From NCBI GenBank assembly GCA_030998225.1, contig JAPYXD010000686.1, forward strand, positions 2,666,001 to 2,730,000: 64,000 bases of DNA, written 5' to 3'. Within the stretch, counting starts at the first letter, position 1. Each line of letters opens with the position of its first letter. Shown one piece after another: positions 21,238 to 33,609 of this stretch. Made by a program: the position numbers and the translations under genes. Source of the stretch: Diplolepis rosae. Its lineage: Eukaryota; Arthropoda; Insecta; Hymenoptera; Diplolepididae. Below the pieces are notes generated by a model that was not told the DNA's origin, searched no databases, and saw only the letters and a list, made by a program, of their open reading frames with translations.

Positions 21238-21543
21238 ATTCTAACCGTTGGCGTTTGATATAAACGACATAGCGCTCAACTATTCGAATAATTCGATATA
21301 GCTCCGCCATATCGTGTGACTTGGGTGAAATTACATGTTGTCACCCCGATTCTGTAAATAACTAGTGTGAATAGAATCATAAGTGTAATAAGTAACCTTG
21401 TTCATATTTTAAAACCATATATAAAAAGTAAGAAAAAAAAAATTAAATCAACTCTTATTTAACCGGCGGCGCCCATCCGAATATCCTCTGGTCTAAATCT
21501 CAGCCACTAGGGATGGTCTAGTTATATTTCGTGCAATTCCTCA

Positions 21544-24501
21544 CAGTGTCTCCAGAACGTGGGATTTTTCGGCCCCCACCACGTTCCCATCTGGGAGAAA
21601 CACATGCAAACGTGGCGTGTCAGTGTGTCGGCTCTGCTACACGCTGCGGTCACCAGCTTCGTGTAAAGCCGAAGGTGCACGAAGACGGACTTCGTTACAA
21701 TGCTTGAGTTTTCAAGTTATTTTTAGATTTCACGCTTTCGTTTATCGAGTCGAAATTAAGAATTGTATTTTTCTCGAGTACCTGAAAAAGAGGCGCGAAG
21801 CAGACGACGAATTTGAATTTACGAAATATATAGTTCAAGAAATAACACTTTTCTTCAATTTCTTGAAGAAAGTCTGCATGAAATAAACATCAGTATGATC
21901 TTGGAAAATTTCATGAGGATTTCAACACTTCAAAAATAAACTTTCAGTGAAATTTAGTGACAATAAATGTATAAAATTTGAATCAATATATAATTTTCCA
22001 TTCAAATTTATATACTTCTCACTAATTTTGTACATTTAACAATTTTTCAATTAGAACAATATTTTCTATCAAGATAAAATGAACATAAAATTCAAGTTCA
22101 TAATTTATATTTTCAGTTATATGTTAAAAATATTTTCATCTCACATTTTGTAGCCTAAGCACAAACTTTTCATTCCAAAACTTAAAATCTCTACGGAAAT
22201 GGAAAATTGTCTAATAGCAGTAGATAAATTAAAAAGCTAAAAGATGTGTTTATTGGTATTTCCATATTAACATATAAATATCAATCAACTTTAAATTTTA
22301 CATAAAAATGTTCGTTCGAAGTGTTCAAATCTTGTTACAATTTGACAAGATTTTATGGAGGAGTGCAATCTTTTGGATGAAATATTTTGTAGTTCTTAAT
22401 TTGTCTGTCCGTCTGAAATCATAGTAAGATTTGAACAGTAAACAACAAATTTTCCAATAGAATTCAGGATCAATAATAATTGATTCAGGAAATACTTCAA
22501 ATCTGTAGAGCATTTTTGTATTTCGAATTCAAAATGTGTGCTTAAGCCACAAAAAAGTAAGCTGAAAATGTAGATATAAAACTAATTATGTCATGTTTAT
22601 GTCTTCTTAATGGAAAATACTTTGCATATAATTCTCTAATTCGATATTTTTTTAATGTATGAATATTCAAGAAATTGATAAATATTCCATCTTTTTATAG
22701 GAACTAAAAATTTCCGGATAATGCTTTGATTGAGAAAGCTAAAAATTTGTCAAATATTGATATAAATTGCAATTTTACTATTGCATTATTTTTCAAATAT
22801 TTTAACATCTCTTCAATCTTGATAATTCTTACAGAAGTTTATTTCATGTGAGTGACTTTTTCTTTTTCTAATGAAAGATTTCGTAATTCTAAATTCGGCC
22901 CAATTCGTAACATTGTAAAAAGATTTTAAAACTTCATAAAATTTTTTTTTCTGTTTTATTCAAAGTCAATAAATATTCAATGTTTGGAATCGAAATATTA
23001 AGTAAATGATTTTTAATTTCTGGGAATAAACTGCTTTAATAAGACAATCTTTCTTCTTTGTGAGAAATCTCAATTTTAAAATTAAAATTCTACGCATAGG
23101 ATACAAAAACATAATATGAAAATACTTTTATTACAGAATTTTGAAATATACAAGTTGACCAATTTTTAATCGAGTAAATCGGCTACTTTAAGCAAAAAAT
23201 TATGTTCAAAATATTTTATCAAAAAAAAATAAGACACATTAAATTACGGTTTACAATCCACATTCATAGATTGATGGTAAAAGCAGTTTAAAGTTTTTTA
23301 ATCTTACGTTTTAGTGACGTATGCACAGACTTTTAATCAGATAAATGAAATGCTTTATAGAAAGTCAAAATTTTCTTATTACTGCACTTAATCAAATTTA
23401 TAAAGTAAAAATATTTTTTAATTGATGCTTTCACTCAATTCTTTAAACATTCATTAATTGAAAATTGTACTCAAAATTTAATCTTGCAGCGTTCCAATAT
23501 TCCCACAATCTTACAAAATCTTACTAATCATTATTTCAGTCGAATTATTTTCAAAATATTTAAAAAATAAATGTAAATATTTTGATTAAATACTCTGTCA
23601 AATTTTGCATTTGACTGATCTTGCAAAATTGTTGAAAGTTTTGAATACCGATAGAAGAAACTTTAAATGAAATTTTATGTCCATAAATGCTTAAAGTTCT
23701 ATATAGAAATATCAACTACAACATTCTCAAATTTTCTAAATAAACTATTAAATTCAAAAAGTTTCGGATTTTTTAAAAAACTGTACAAATTTCAAATATG
23801 AATCAGTCAAAATCTACTGAAGTAATCAGTGAAATTTGACTGATTTAAATAACTAAAAACAGGTTACTGTGAATCAGTCAAATTTCACTGATTACTTCAG
23901 TGAAAAGTAACTGATTTAACAGTGAAAAATATTGTTTCCACTGATAATTCAGTGAAAAGGCAAATCACTGATTCAATCAGTGAAAATTTGACTGATTCAG
24001 ATTTAGAGTGTATACAAATTTCAAATATAAAGTGTACTCTGTACATTAATCAAACAAATTTAGAAGATGAATATTTTAATAAATATTCCTAAATATTATT
24101 GGAATATGATACATATTGATTTAGAAAAACTTCTTCAAAGTACTCATACATTTTTCTTATTTTACGACATTTTTGCACCATGTTTGACCTTTGGGTAGGA
24201 TTCAAGAAAACAATTGTAGACATACTTTCATTACTTAGTAAAATACTATGAAGACTTGCTTTTTAAATTAAAGCGAAAACTTTTAAAACCTTTAACAATC
24301 GGTTGCATAGATTCTGCTCTAATCTTGGACGCAATTAGAGAAATAGGTTTTTTTGCTTTTTTTAGATCTAATTTTTGCCTTAAACATAAAAGAAAGAAAA
24401 CACATTTGAAATATTAAAATAAAAAAGCTGGTTCATTCTTAGAGAATCCCAAATATTCTGAAATAAAACTCCTTTCCACACCACCACGGAGGTAGAGTTT
24501 A
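21544..24501. repeat. Left arm of the hAT palindrome
   Basis: It runs from the terminal CAGTGTCTCC to the inner junction GGTAGAGTTTA. It is non-coding and A+T-rich except for the outer 170 bp, and carries a CAGTGAAA cluster at 23800-24013. Position x pairs with 50307 minus x in the right arm. Confidence 0.9.
23800..24013. repeat. TCAGTGAAA/TTGACTGATT cluster flanked by a 15 bp direct repeat
   Basis: About ten short copies of CAGTGAAA or its complement alternate with TTTGACTGATT. The 15 bp ACAAATTTCAAATAT occurs immediately on both sides (23785-23799 and 24014-24028). Mirrored in the right arm at 26294-26507; a related cluster lies at 20830-20950. Confidence 0.6.
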
Positions 24502-24976
24502 AGGCTCGTTTTTTTACGTGGTATCCCCTGTAGGCCTAGTCCACGTCCTACGAAACCAAAAGGGTTTTTGCTTTCAAGCAAAAAGAAAAAAGGAAAAAAA
24601 TGAAGCAAAGTGGTAAAAAACGCTACAAATGTAGCCCGTACTTCAGGCTTGCCTCTATCAAATGCCAGTATACGTCGAACAAAAATGTTTTGTTTTAAAT
24701 CAAATAATGAAGAAGTTTGATTAATTCGGGATGATTTGGGGTGCTTGATTATTGTGAGTCCCCTTGCCTCTCACTTATGCCCAAAGCGTGATATTACTCA
24801 ATTTCAGTATGTTTTCTTACTCACAAAATAATAATTAAAACTAAACAATTTCCATACCCGAGGCACGCGAAGAAAGGAATAAAGAACGTATCTCTGATAT
24901 AAGAAATAAAATGTCATTATTTTGTGAGTAAGAAAGGGGTTTGAAATTGATTAACGCCATGCCTTGGCCATTAGAA

Positions 24977-25376
24977 TTAATCCTCTCCTTCGTGAGCGAA
25001 GAGCGACAAACCACTTTCCCTATCACTTTCTGCCATCTCATATAGATTTTCGGTCATTAATTGCAAATGCTTCGAAGTGATGCTCGTTGTTCTGGCTGTT
25101 TCAGCTCTCGCCTTTAGGGCTGATCGAGTAACACAAATTGAGTTGACCGTCCTGTTTCCTAAGCGATTTCTTTTGGGAGTTTTCGCGTCCGTGAGCATGG
25201 AGAAACCTCGCTCCGCCTCAGCATTTGAATGAGGAAGACTCCGAACATGATTCAATACTGAGGTCAAATTTGGAAAAAGTTTTTCTCCTGTACTCGTCGA
25301 AGATACACCGATACTAGACCACATTTCATCAAAAGATAAATTCGACCACTTTTCTTTGAGTTCATTGGTAACATTG
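24977..25376 (-). pseudogene. hAT transposase C-terminal dimerisation domain
   Basis: The minus strand is open from about 25376 to TGA 24977. Residues include KEKWSNLSFDEMWSSIG, then FPNLTSVLNHVRSLPHSNAE and AERGFSMLTDAKTPKRNRL, the characteristic core of the hAT C-terminal (dimerisation) domain (LPHSNA.AER.FS, then K...RNRL). The tail is short and acidic. BED zinc finger, DDE catalytic part and insertion domain are all absent, so this is the last ~130 residues of a normally 600-700 residue protein. It sits in the spacer between the two palindrome arms, the place expected for the transposase gene of this element. Confidence 0.85.
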
Positions 25377-25805
25377 GTACATTGGTAACTTTTTGGCTAT
25401 TAATCTGATTGAGCTACAACTTTTCAGAAAACTTTCTTTACTAAAGTATTAAAATTTTTCTCCTGTAGATAGTTTCAGAAAATGTAGACACTTAATACAA
25501 TATTAATAAAATCGTAAAATTCTGAAAATTTGTTAAGCTAGCGCGAGTCGAAGTAGAGAAAACAATTTTTTTTTTATATGTACTTCTCCCAATTACTTGA
25601 AAAATTAGAAGTTTTAAAAATTTTTGCAAAAGGAAAAACGATGTGCCTTGAAAGTGTGTACAAGTCCTTGAAATTCAAAATCGAACGATTTTTATAATTA
25701 ATTATCCTGTACATTTAAAGATACAATTTTTGTATTTGGAATAAGTTTTCTGCAATTACGAAAAAATTTATTTAGAGTACATAAAATTTATTGAACTATT
25801 ACTAG

Positions 25806-28763
25806 TAAACTCTACCTCCGTGGTGGTGTGGAAAGGAGTTTTATTTCAGAATATTTGGGATTCTCTAAGAATGAACCAGCTTTTTTATTTTAATATTTCA
25901 AATGTGTTTTCTTTCTTTTATGTTTAAGGCAAAAATTAGATCTAAAAAAAGCAAAAAAACCTATTTCTCTAATTGCGTCCAAGATTAGAGCAGAATCTAT
26001 GCAACCGATTGTTAAAGGTTTTAAAAGTTTTCGCTTTAATTTAAAAAGCAAGTCTTCATAGTATTTTACTAAGTAATGAAAGTATGTCTACAATTGTTTT
26101 CTTGAATCCTACCCAAAGGTCAAACATGGTGCAAAAATGTCGTAAAATAAGAAAAATGTATGAGTACTTTGAAGAAGTTTTTCTAAATCAATATGTATCA
26201 TATTCCAATAATATTTAGGAATATTTATTAAAATATTCATCTTCTAAATTTGTTTGATTAATGTACAGAGTACACTTTATATTTGAAATTTGTATACACT
26301 CTAAATCTGAATCAGTCAAATTTTCACTGATTGAATCAGTGATTTGCCTTTTCACTGAATTATCAGTGGAAACAATATTTTTCACTGTTAAATCAGTTAC
26401 TTTTCACTGAAGTAATCAGTGAAATTTGACTGATTCACAGTAACCTGTTTTTAGTTATTTAAATCAGTCAAATTTCACTGATTACTTCAGTAGATTTTGA
26501 CTGATTCATATTTGAAATTTGTACAGTTTTTTAAAAAATCCGAAACTTTTTGAATTTAATATTTTATTTAGAAAATTTGAGAATGTTGTAGTTGATATTT
26601 CTATATAGAACTTTAAGCATTTATGGACATAAAATTTCATTTAAAGTTTCTTCTATCGGTATTCAAAACTTTCAACAATTTTGCAAGATCAGTCAAATGC
26701 AAAATTTGACAGAGTATTTAATCAAAATATTTACATTTATTTTTTAAATATTTTGAAAATAATTCGACTGAAATAATGATTAGTAAGATTTTGTAAGATT
26801 GTGGGAATATTGGAACGCTGCAAGATTAAATTTTGAGTACAATTTTCAATTAATGAATGTTTAAAGAATTGAGTGAAAGCATCAATTAAAAAATATTTTT
26901 ACTTTATAAATTTGATTAAGTGCAGTAATAAGAAAATTTTGACTTTCTATAAAGCATTTCATTTATCTGATTAAAAGTCTGTGCATACGTCACTAAAACG
27001 TAAGATTAAAAATCTTTAAACTGCTTTTACCATCAATCTATGAATGTGGATTGTAAACCGTAATTTAATGTGTCTTATTTTTTTTTGATAAAATATTTTG
27101 AACATAATTTTTTGCTTAAAGTAGCCGATTTACTCGATTAAAAATTGGTCAACTTGTATATTTCAAAATTCTGTAATAAAAGTATTTTCATATTATGTTT
27201 TTGTATCCTATGCGTAGAATTTTAATTTTAAAATTGAGATTTCTCACAAAGAAGAAAGATTGTCTTATTAAAGCAGTTTATTCCCAGAAATTAAAAATCA
27301 TTTACTTAACATTTCGATTCCAAACATTGAATATTTATTGACTTTGAATAAAACAGGAAAAAAATTTTTATGAAGTTTTAAAATCTTTTTACAATGTTAC
27401 GAATTGGGCCGAATTTAGAATTACGAAATCTTTCATTAGAAAAAGAAAAAGTCACTCACATGAAATAAACTTCTGTAAGAATTATCAAGATTGAAGAGAT
27501 GTTAAAATATTTGAAAAATAATGCAATAGTAAAATTGCAATTTATATCAATATTTGACAAATTTTTAGCTTTCTCAATCAAATCATTATCCGGAAATTTT
27601 TAGTTCCTATAAAAAGATGGAATATTTATCAATTTCTTGAATATTCATACATTAAAAAAATATCGAATTAGAGAATTATATGCAAAGTATTTTCCATTAA
27701 GAAGACATAAACATGACATAATTAGTTTTATATCTACATTTTCAGCTTACTTTTTTGTGGCTTAAGCACACATTTTGAATTCGAAATACAAAAATGCTCT
27801 ACAGAGTTGAAGTATTTCCTGAATCAATTATTATTGATCCTGAATTCTATTGGAAAATTTGTTGTTTACTGTTCAAATCTTACTATCATTTCAGACGGAC
27901 AGACAAATTAAGAACTACAGAATATTTCATCCAAAATATTGCACTCCTCCATAAAATCTTGTCAAATTGTAACAAGATTTGAACACTTCGAACGAACATT
28001 TTTATGTAAAATTTAAAGTTGATTGATATTTATATGTTAATATGGAAATACCAATAAACACATATTTTAGCTTTTTAATTTATCTACTGCTATTAGACAA
28101 TTTTCTATTTCCGTAGAGATTTTAAGTTTTGGAATGAAAAGTTTGTGCCTAGGCTACAAAAATGTGAGATGAAAATATTTCTAACATATAACTGAAAATA
28201 TAAATTATGAACTTGAATTTTATGTTCATTTTATCGTGATAGAAAATATTGTTCTAATTGAAAAATTGTTAAATGTACAAAATTAGTAAGAAGTATATAA
28301 ATTTGAATGGAAAATTATATATTGATTCAAATTTTATACATTTATTGTCACTAAATTTCACTGAAATTTATTTTTGAAGTGTTGAAATCCTCATGAAATT
28401 TTCCAAGATCATACTGATGTTTATTTCATGCAGACTTTCTTCAAGAAATTGAAGAAAAGTGTTATTTCTTGAACTATATACTTCGTAAATTTAAATTCGT
28501 CGTCTGCTTCGCGTCTCTTTTGCACGTACTCGAGAAAAATATAATTCTTAATTTCGACTCGATAAACGAAAGCGTGAAATCTAAAAATAACTTGAAAACT
28601 CAAGCATTGTAACGAAGTCCGTCTTCGTGCACCTTCGGCTTTACACGAAGCTGGTGACCGCAGCGTGTAGCAGAGCCGACACACTGACACGCTACGTTTG
28701 CATGTGTTTCTCCCAGATGGGAACGTGGTGGGGGCCGAAAAATCCCACGTTCTGGAGACACTG
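25806..28763. repeat. Right arm of the hAT palindrome
   Basis: Inverted copy of 21544-24501, same length, a few percent or less diverged by eye. It includes the mirrored CAGTGAAA cluster (26294-26507) and the G+C-rich terminal 170 bp. Open frames in it are mirror images of those in the left arm and are not supported as genes. Confidence 0.9.
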
Positions 28764-28771
28764 ATTCCTCA

Positions 28772-30689
28772 TGTACATGTGCCAGCTCACTGTCTCGGTT
28801 GCATTGGACCACTACAGAATCAGAAGAGTTATTGGCAGATATTGCTCTTACGTGCTAGACCCATCCCACTCAAATGTCTGGATTTAGAATTTAATAGCTT
28901 TCGAATGCCAAATTTTCGTGAATTCCGGATCATGATGTAATAGCCATATCGTTCATATCGTATTGAAAAAATACAAATTTTTAAGTTTTTATCCCAAAAT
29001 TTCAGTAAAATGGATCAATTGCATGATAGCAACCAACAATTTTTTAGCATATCAAATTTTAGCTTACCTATTTTAAATCGACAGAGAGGCCACAAATTTA
29101 TACGCCATTGAATTCACTTGGCACTACTATTGAAATCTATTGTCGAAAAGTCACTACGGCTTCTTGGAAAATATTTTCATGCAATCATAAATAATGCCAC
29201 TTATTTTTTAAATATATTTAATCTTATCTGTGGTTTTCTCTTTTTTTTGTATTTCTGTCTATACTTTAAGAAAAATCCAAACCTTTTGAAAAATTGTCCA
29301 TTTTCTCGTAAATTACGAGAACAATGCCTATATGATAATTCTGAGTATTGATTGAGGTTGCATACTATGCTTATGTTAATTTTGTTCAATGCACTCACAC
29401 AGTTGCTTTGCTTATCATCTAATTTTTGAAGTACATTTACAAAAACTAAATGACTGTGACGTTTTCTGAAAGTACCTACTTTATTTTTTCTTCGAATCTT
29501 ATTTTTCTTCACTATTTCTCGAAATATTAAGAGCTGTCTTACATCTATAAAATACTTTATACCTTTCAGAGAATTTATCAGTCTTTTGTAAATAGTTAAG
29601 ACTAGAAACCTTTTAAGATAAATTCGAAACGCAGCTGCATCAATATGAATACTGAAAACTTCCTTAAACTATCGTAAAATATAATAAACTTTGTACCTCT
29701 ATATTTCGACCGAAACACGTCGCCCACAATCGTATTTCCTTTTCAAATATAAACGTTTACCAGCCTCTAACAAGATAAATGCATAAACCTCCAAACAAAT
29801 ACAAGCAGTAAATAGTCCAGTATTTAGCCATTACAAGAAATCATAAACAGCTTAGGCTATCGCTCAAAAGGGACCGCGCTAGTACCCTGCCCATGAAAAT
29901 ACAAATAGATACAAAGTGCATTCTCTGTCTAGATAATATCTTAGGCCTATTTAACATAGAAAATAAAACTTTTGAAAATAAGATTTTATAAAATAATTGA
30001 ATTTAATAAGAAATTAACATCACTTTTAATGTTATTCGGTATAATATGAATAAGAAAAGAAATTATATTAACTAATAAGAGAATTGCAATTTGAATCTAT
30101 TTTTGAACTAACATTTGAAACTTATGGAATGTAACCATATACCAATAGCAATTTAATTAAAAAATTCAATAATTAGGAATCTACCTTACCAATGCAAATG
30201 TAAATGTTTATGAGAAGGTAAAATACTAGTTTATAAATTACTAAAAATTATTCATACATTTCTCATTAATTCTAAGGAATTCAAACATCAATTTATTTAA
30301 TAATTGAATATATTTCATATTTATATTCAATAGTAATTTAACAAACCTAACTATTTTGCCTTCACAAAAATATACAATTATTTTTTATAAACATATTTCA
30401 AACTTCGCAAAACTTTAAAATCAATCTCAACCACAAAACTCCAATTTAACTTGCAATCAATATTCAAAGATATAATTTTATCAGAGAAAACTAATAATTT
30501 AATTTAATTAAACTACTATTATCAGAGATGAGTTGGGAGATTGCTAAAGTAATGGAATAAGAGAATTTCACAAAAGTGGGCTGATAAACGCGGCCTCTGA
30601 GCGCGTTGCGCAAAAGGTGTACTTTGCGCGTCGGTAAATAATGAAAGTTAGAAAATCCAGAAATGATTTACCATCAGAATTTCTTTGGA
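28772..30689. other. Spacer, nothing recognised
   Basis: A+T-rich sequence with no defined element or gene. The short open frames (for example near 29118-29351) lack any recognisable motif. Confidence 0.5.
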
Positions 30690-30807
30690 GGGGCAGCGGC
30701 GCGCGCTGCCCTTATTTCTTCCTCGTCGCTCTTGCACGTGAGAACGGCTCGTCCCACTTCTCCATATTCTCCTCGCTTCCTCCATGCAATGCTATTTTTA
30801 GATTTCA
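30690..30807. mobile_element. 5' fragment of a third hAT-family element, cut by the Gypsy insertion
   Basis: CTCGTCGCTCTTGCACGTGA, GCTCGTCCCACTTCTCC and TCCTCGCTTC followed by TTTTTAGATTTCAC match the outer G+C-rich region of the element at 20103 (CTCGTCACTCTTGCATGCGA and so on). The match stops at 30807, where LTR sequence begins. The remainder of the element resumes at 39924. Its terminal CAGTG and target duplication could not be found. Confidence 0.65.
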
Positions 30808-31729
30808 CCGTCTGTATCTAGACCTAATTGACCAGAGGCGCGCTCATTTAATCTGAACATCCATAAAAACTCTATTCCAAACATTTAGAAACTCAAAGAT
30901 TTAAAACGTGCAATGTTTCGTTAGATGTTAGAATTACTTCTCATATCTGTCCCCTCACTTCAGAAAACTTTCTAACATATTGTATTGACTGGAAACAGAT
31001 TTCGCATTGTAAATATTCTTCGTTTTATACAACGTACCGAGACGACGACAAATTCTATTACCATAAAAATGTATTTCCCACGATCAAACGCCGACATCCC
31101 TAAAATTGTAAGCCTCGTAAATCAAAATAAGTTTATGTTAATGTTAAGGCACTAAGCTCCTTGGAGGGAAACGGCAAAAAATCAGACGACGGCAATCAAG
31201 AAGAGTGACAGTAAAGTGTTCGGTTCTTAGGTTTCCAGATGCTTGTAAAAATCTTTTGTTTCGCGAAGCGCTGGCATTTCTGGAGAGCTCAAGGGTACAA
31301 GCCCAAATATTGGCCTGGGAACGGGGAAAGGTTTTCCCGTTGTATACCAGATTTCTCTAAGGTACTTTGTGGGGGAACGCTTCCCGAAGACTGAGCGGGG
31401 GCGACTTCTGAACGATTGCAAAATAGACTAGGCAGTCCTGTTCTGATGCTTCACGAGAAAGCAATATTGAGAAAAGATAAGTTAATAACTAGTATTCGGA
31501 AATGTGAATTATACTGGGACTTTACGATAAGGTGTTCGGAAATAAATGTACTCCGCGAAACTAATAAAGTGTTTATTTGTGAGTGCACCATATCCTATTT
31601 GAATTCCATCCTCTTTTCCCACCATTCATAGCCTCCCATCTCGCGGAATCAGACGCAATTTCAATTGCGGGATTGCCGCTTTAGTGCTCCCACCTACCGG
31701 ATTCCATCGCTACAGACTGGGATGTAACA
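30808..31729 (+). repeat. 5' LTR (about 30 bp shorter at its start than the 3' LTR)
   Basis: It matches the 3' LTR from ACCGTCTGTATC to the terminal GATGTAACA. It lacks the first ~30 bp of the 3' LTR (TGTAACATATAG to ACACCT) and has an extra ~65 bp near 31370-31435 (GGGGGAACGCTTCCCGAAGA and onward). Other differences are a handful of single bases. Confidence 0.85.
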
Positions 31730-31732
31730 AAT

Positions 31733-31747
31733 TGGTGGCAGCGGTGG
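31733..31747 (+). other. Primer-binding site
   Basis: TGGTGGCAGCGGTGG lies 3 bp after the LTR end. The initial TGG would pair with the CCA end of a tRNA; the tRNA identity was not determined. Confidence 0.65.
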
Positions 31748-33400
31748 GATAACGGCAACTGAATTACCGCGAAATTTCGAATGGGAACACTGTGAATGTG
31801 ACGTGTGTGTAAACTCTCTTTAAAACTAACGACGACGAACAACTTCCATTTAATGAAGCCTTCCACGCGAGTGACCACAAACTTCACGCATATTTGTCTT
31901 CAAATTTGTAACCACGTCGTCTTCCGCCTAAATTGACAATAGTTGACAGGCAGTATATCCCGATTGAGACTGCATATAGGATCACAATGTGCTAACAGTT
32001 AGCACTAAGAGGTATTACGAAACAAGTTATGCAAATACTCCCGCGTGCGCGAAAACTCTTTCGTGCAAAACCACCTTTCATATGGAATAATAAACAAAAC
32101 AAAAACAATAGTAATAGAATTATTTTTGCAACAATTAAAGCAAAAGAGGAAAGAGAACAACACCCTTTTCCCGTTTCCTCAACATAAAGTGACAGGCAAC
32201 CTATGCAAACAAGCTAACTTATACCGCTCGCAAATCACTGTCATAGATTCACATCTCAAAAGGTGAATCCACCGCGGGATAGGACCGACGATTGTACGTG
32301 AAGTGCAATCCACCGCTGGAGATCGGACTAAGACCGCGATCTAACGTGGGAAAATCGTACGCGAAGTACGATCCTCCAGAGGAAATCAGGGCATAAATTT
32401 CATCATCGTGGGAGCACCCGGGACCATTCAAGTTATAATAAATTAATAGGTGTTTAAGTGAAAGTGATGTACTTTGACTGGATAAATGTCCATAAATGTG
32501 TCTATCTTAATAGCACCCTTCGAATTCGCCTCTCATAAGTAGTAAGTCCTAGAATTTTAAGAAATTTATCCGTTTTCGTACCAACGATCTCTGCCTCCAT
32601 AAATAACACATGCATTCTACAGCGTATTCAAAAATCAGGTATCTTTAACGACTATATTAGGATTTATATTTTTACTTATTAATGAGGTTTTGTTTATTTT
32701 TATATTTAACTATATTATTTTATTATATTTTATTATATTATAATTTTATTATGCCATGATTTTATTACATCATATTTATTCGTTAATGCTCATAAAAGAA
32801 AGCAATAGAATACTCGTGCCAAGTTGTAAGGTTTCAGAAATCAAGTTTTAATATAGGTGTTAATCATATTATCGCAAATTTATAATCTTTCTTTTTTTCT
32901 ATAAAATGTTCTAATTTGCTAGAATCACATTATAAGCTGTTTCGATTGTCCATCAGAAACTTTGTAATGCATGTTGGAAGTGTTGAATTATTGACGGCCA
33001 AAGAATTCGCGATTTCTCATGATTGCGCATGATACAAAAGAATTCTTTCATTTTTCCAATGATAATCTATACCTCACATTAATGCGTTAGATGTATAATA
33101 TATTTCAAAATTTTTATAGGATGAATTAGAGTCCGAACTTTAATACTTATAAAATTATATCCCGTATATAACTAGCTAGATTGACTAAATTATATCGCTG
33201 TAGTTTCTAAGCAATCGATTTTATATTCTAGGATACTTTAGGAGAAGAATAGTCTGTTGGAAATCCCTATACTAGACTTCCAAATATAAACCTTTATTTG
33301 AATTTTATTACACGTGTGTGTATATTCTAATAGTTCTATTAATTTTAACATATTTTACTGAAAGGTCAAAATCTCGAACTCAACTTATTGACCTTTAATT

Positions 33401-33431
<31 letters not shown>

Positions 33432-33609
33432 CATGTGTATTAATCTTTCATAATATAAAAATCTGTTAATTTTAATTTACCACTTCTATATTAAAGTCTA
33501 TTAAAATTAAGAATCATATATTACTGATAACATCACATTAATCTACCCCTTCCATTTCATAAATACATACATATATATATACATATATATTCGTCCGCGA
33601 ATATAGGTA
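31748..33609 (+). other. Untranslated leader of the Gypsy element
   Basis: 1.86 kb without a supported gene. Short imperfect repeats around CGATTGTACGTGAAGTGCAAT and CGTACGCGAAGTACGATCC lie at 32290-32380. An A-run of about 27 bases sits at 33404-33430 and a TA/CA microsatellite at about 33562-33592. The poly(A) run may mark a small retroposed insertion, but no target duplication was found. Confidence 0.5.

Larger units (their letters stand above)
21544..28763. mobile_element. Giant palindromic hAT element, 7,220 bp
   Basis: The 8 bp target duplication ATTCCTCA (21536-21543 and 28764-28771) brackets ends that read CAGTGTCTCCAGAACGTGGG from both sides. Two inverted arms of identical length (2,958 bp each) surround a 1,304 bp centre (24502-25805) holding a minus-strand hAT transposase remnant. 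Arm differences are scattered single-base changes plus small balanced indels. It belongs to the same family as the element at 20103: both have the CAGTG start, GTTTATCGAGTCGAAATT and GCGAAGCAGACGAC in the outer part. Confidence 0.9.

Noticed and set aside
22325..22513. Mirrored 62-codon frames in both hAT arms (with 27794-27982)
   Set aside because: They are the same sequence in inverted arms, lack motifs and lie in A+T-rich non-coding DNA.
24414..24608. Short minus-strand frame near the inner end of the left hAT arm
   Set aside because: It spans the arm/spacer junction and has no similarity to hAT transposase; a chance frame.
33404..33430. Poly(A) run as the tail of a retroposed gene or SINE
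   Set aside because: No upstream gene-like or RNA-polymerase-III promoter sequence and no target duplication could be found.
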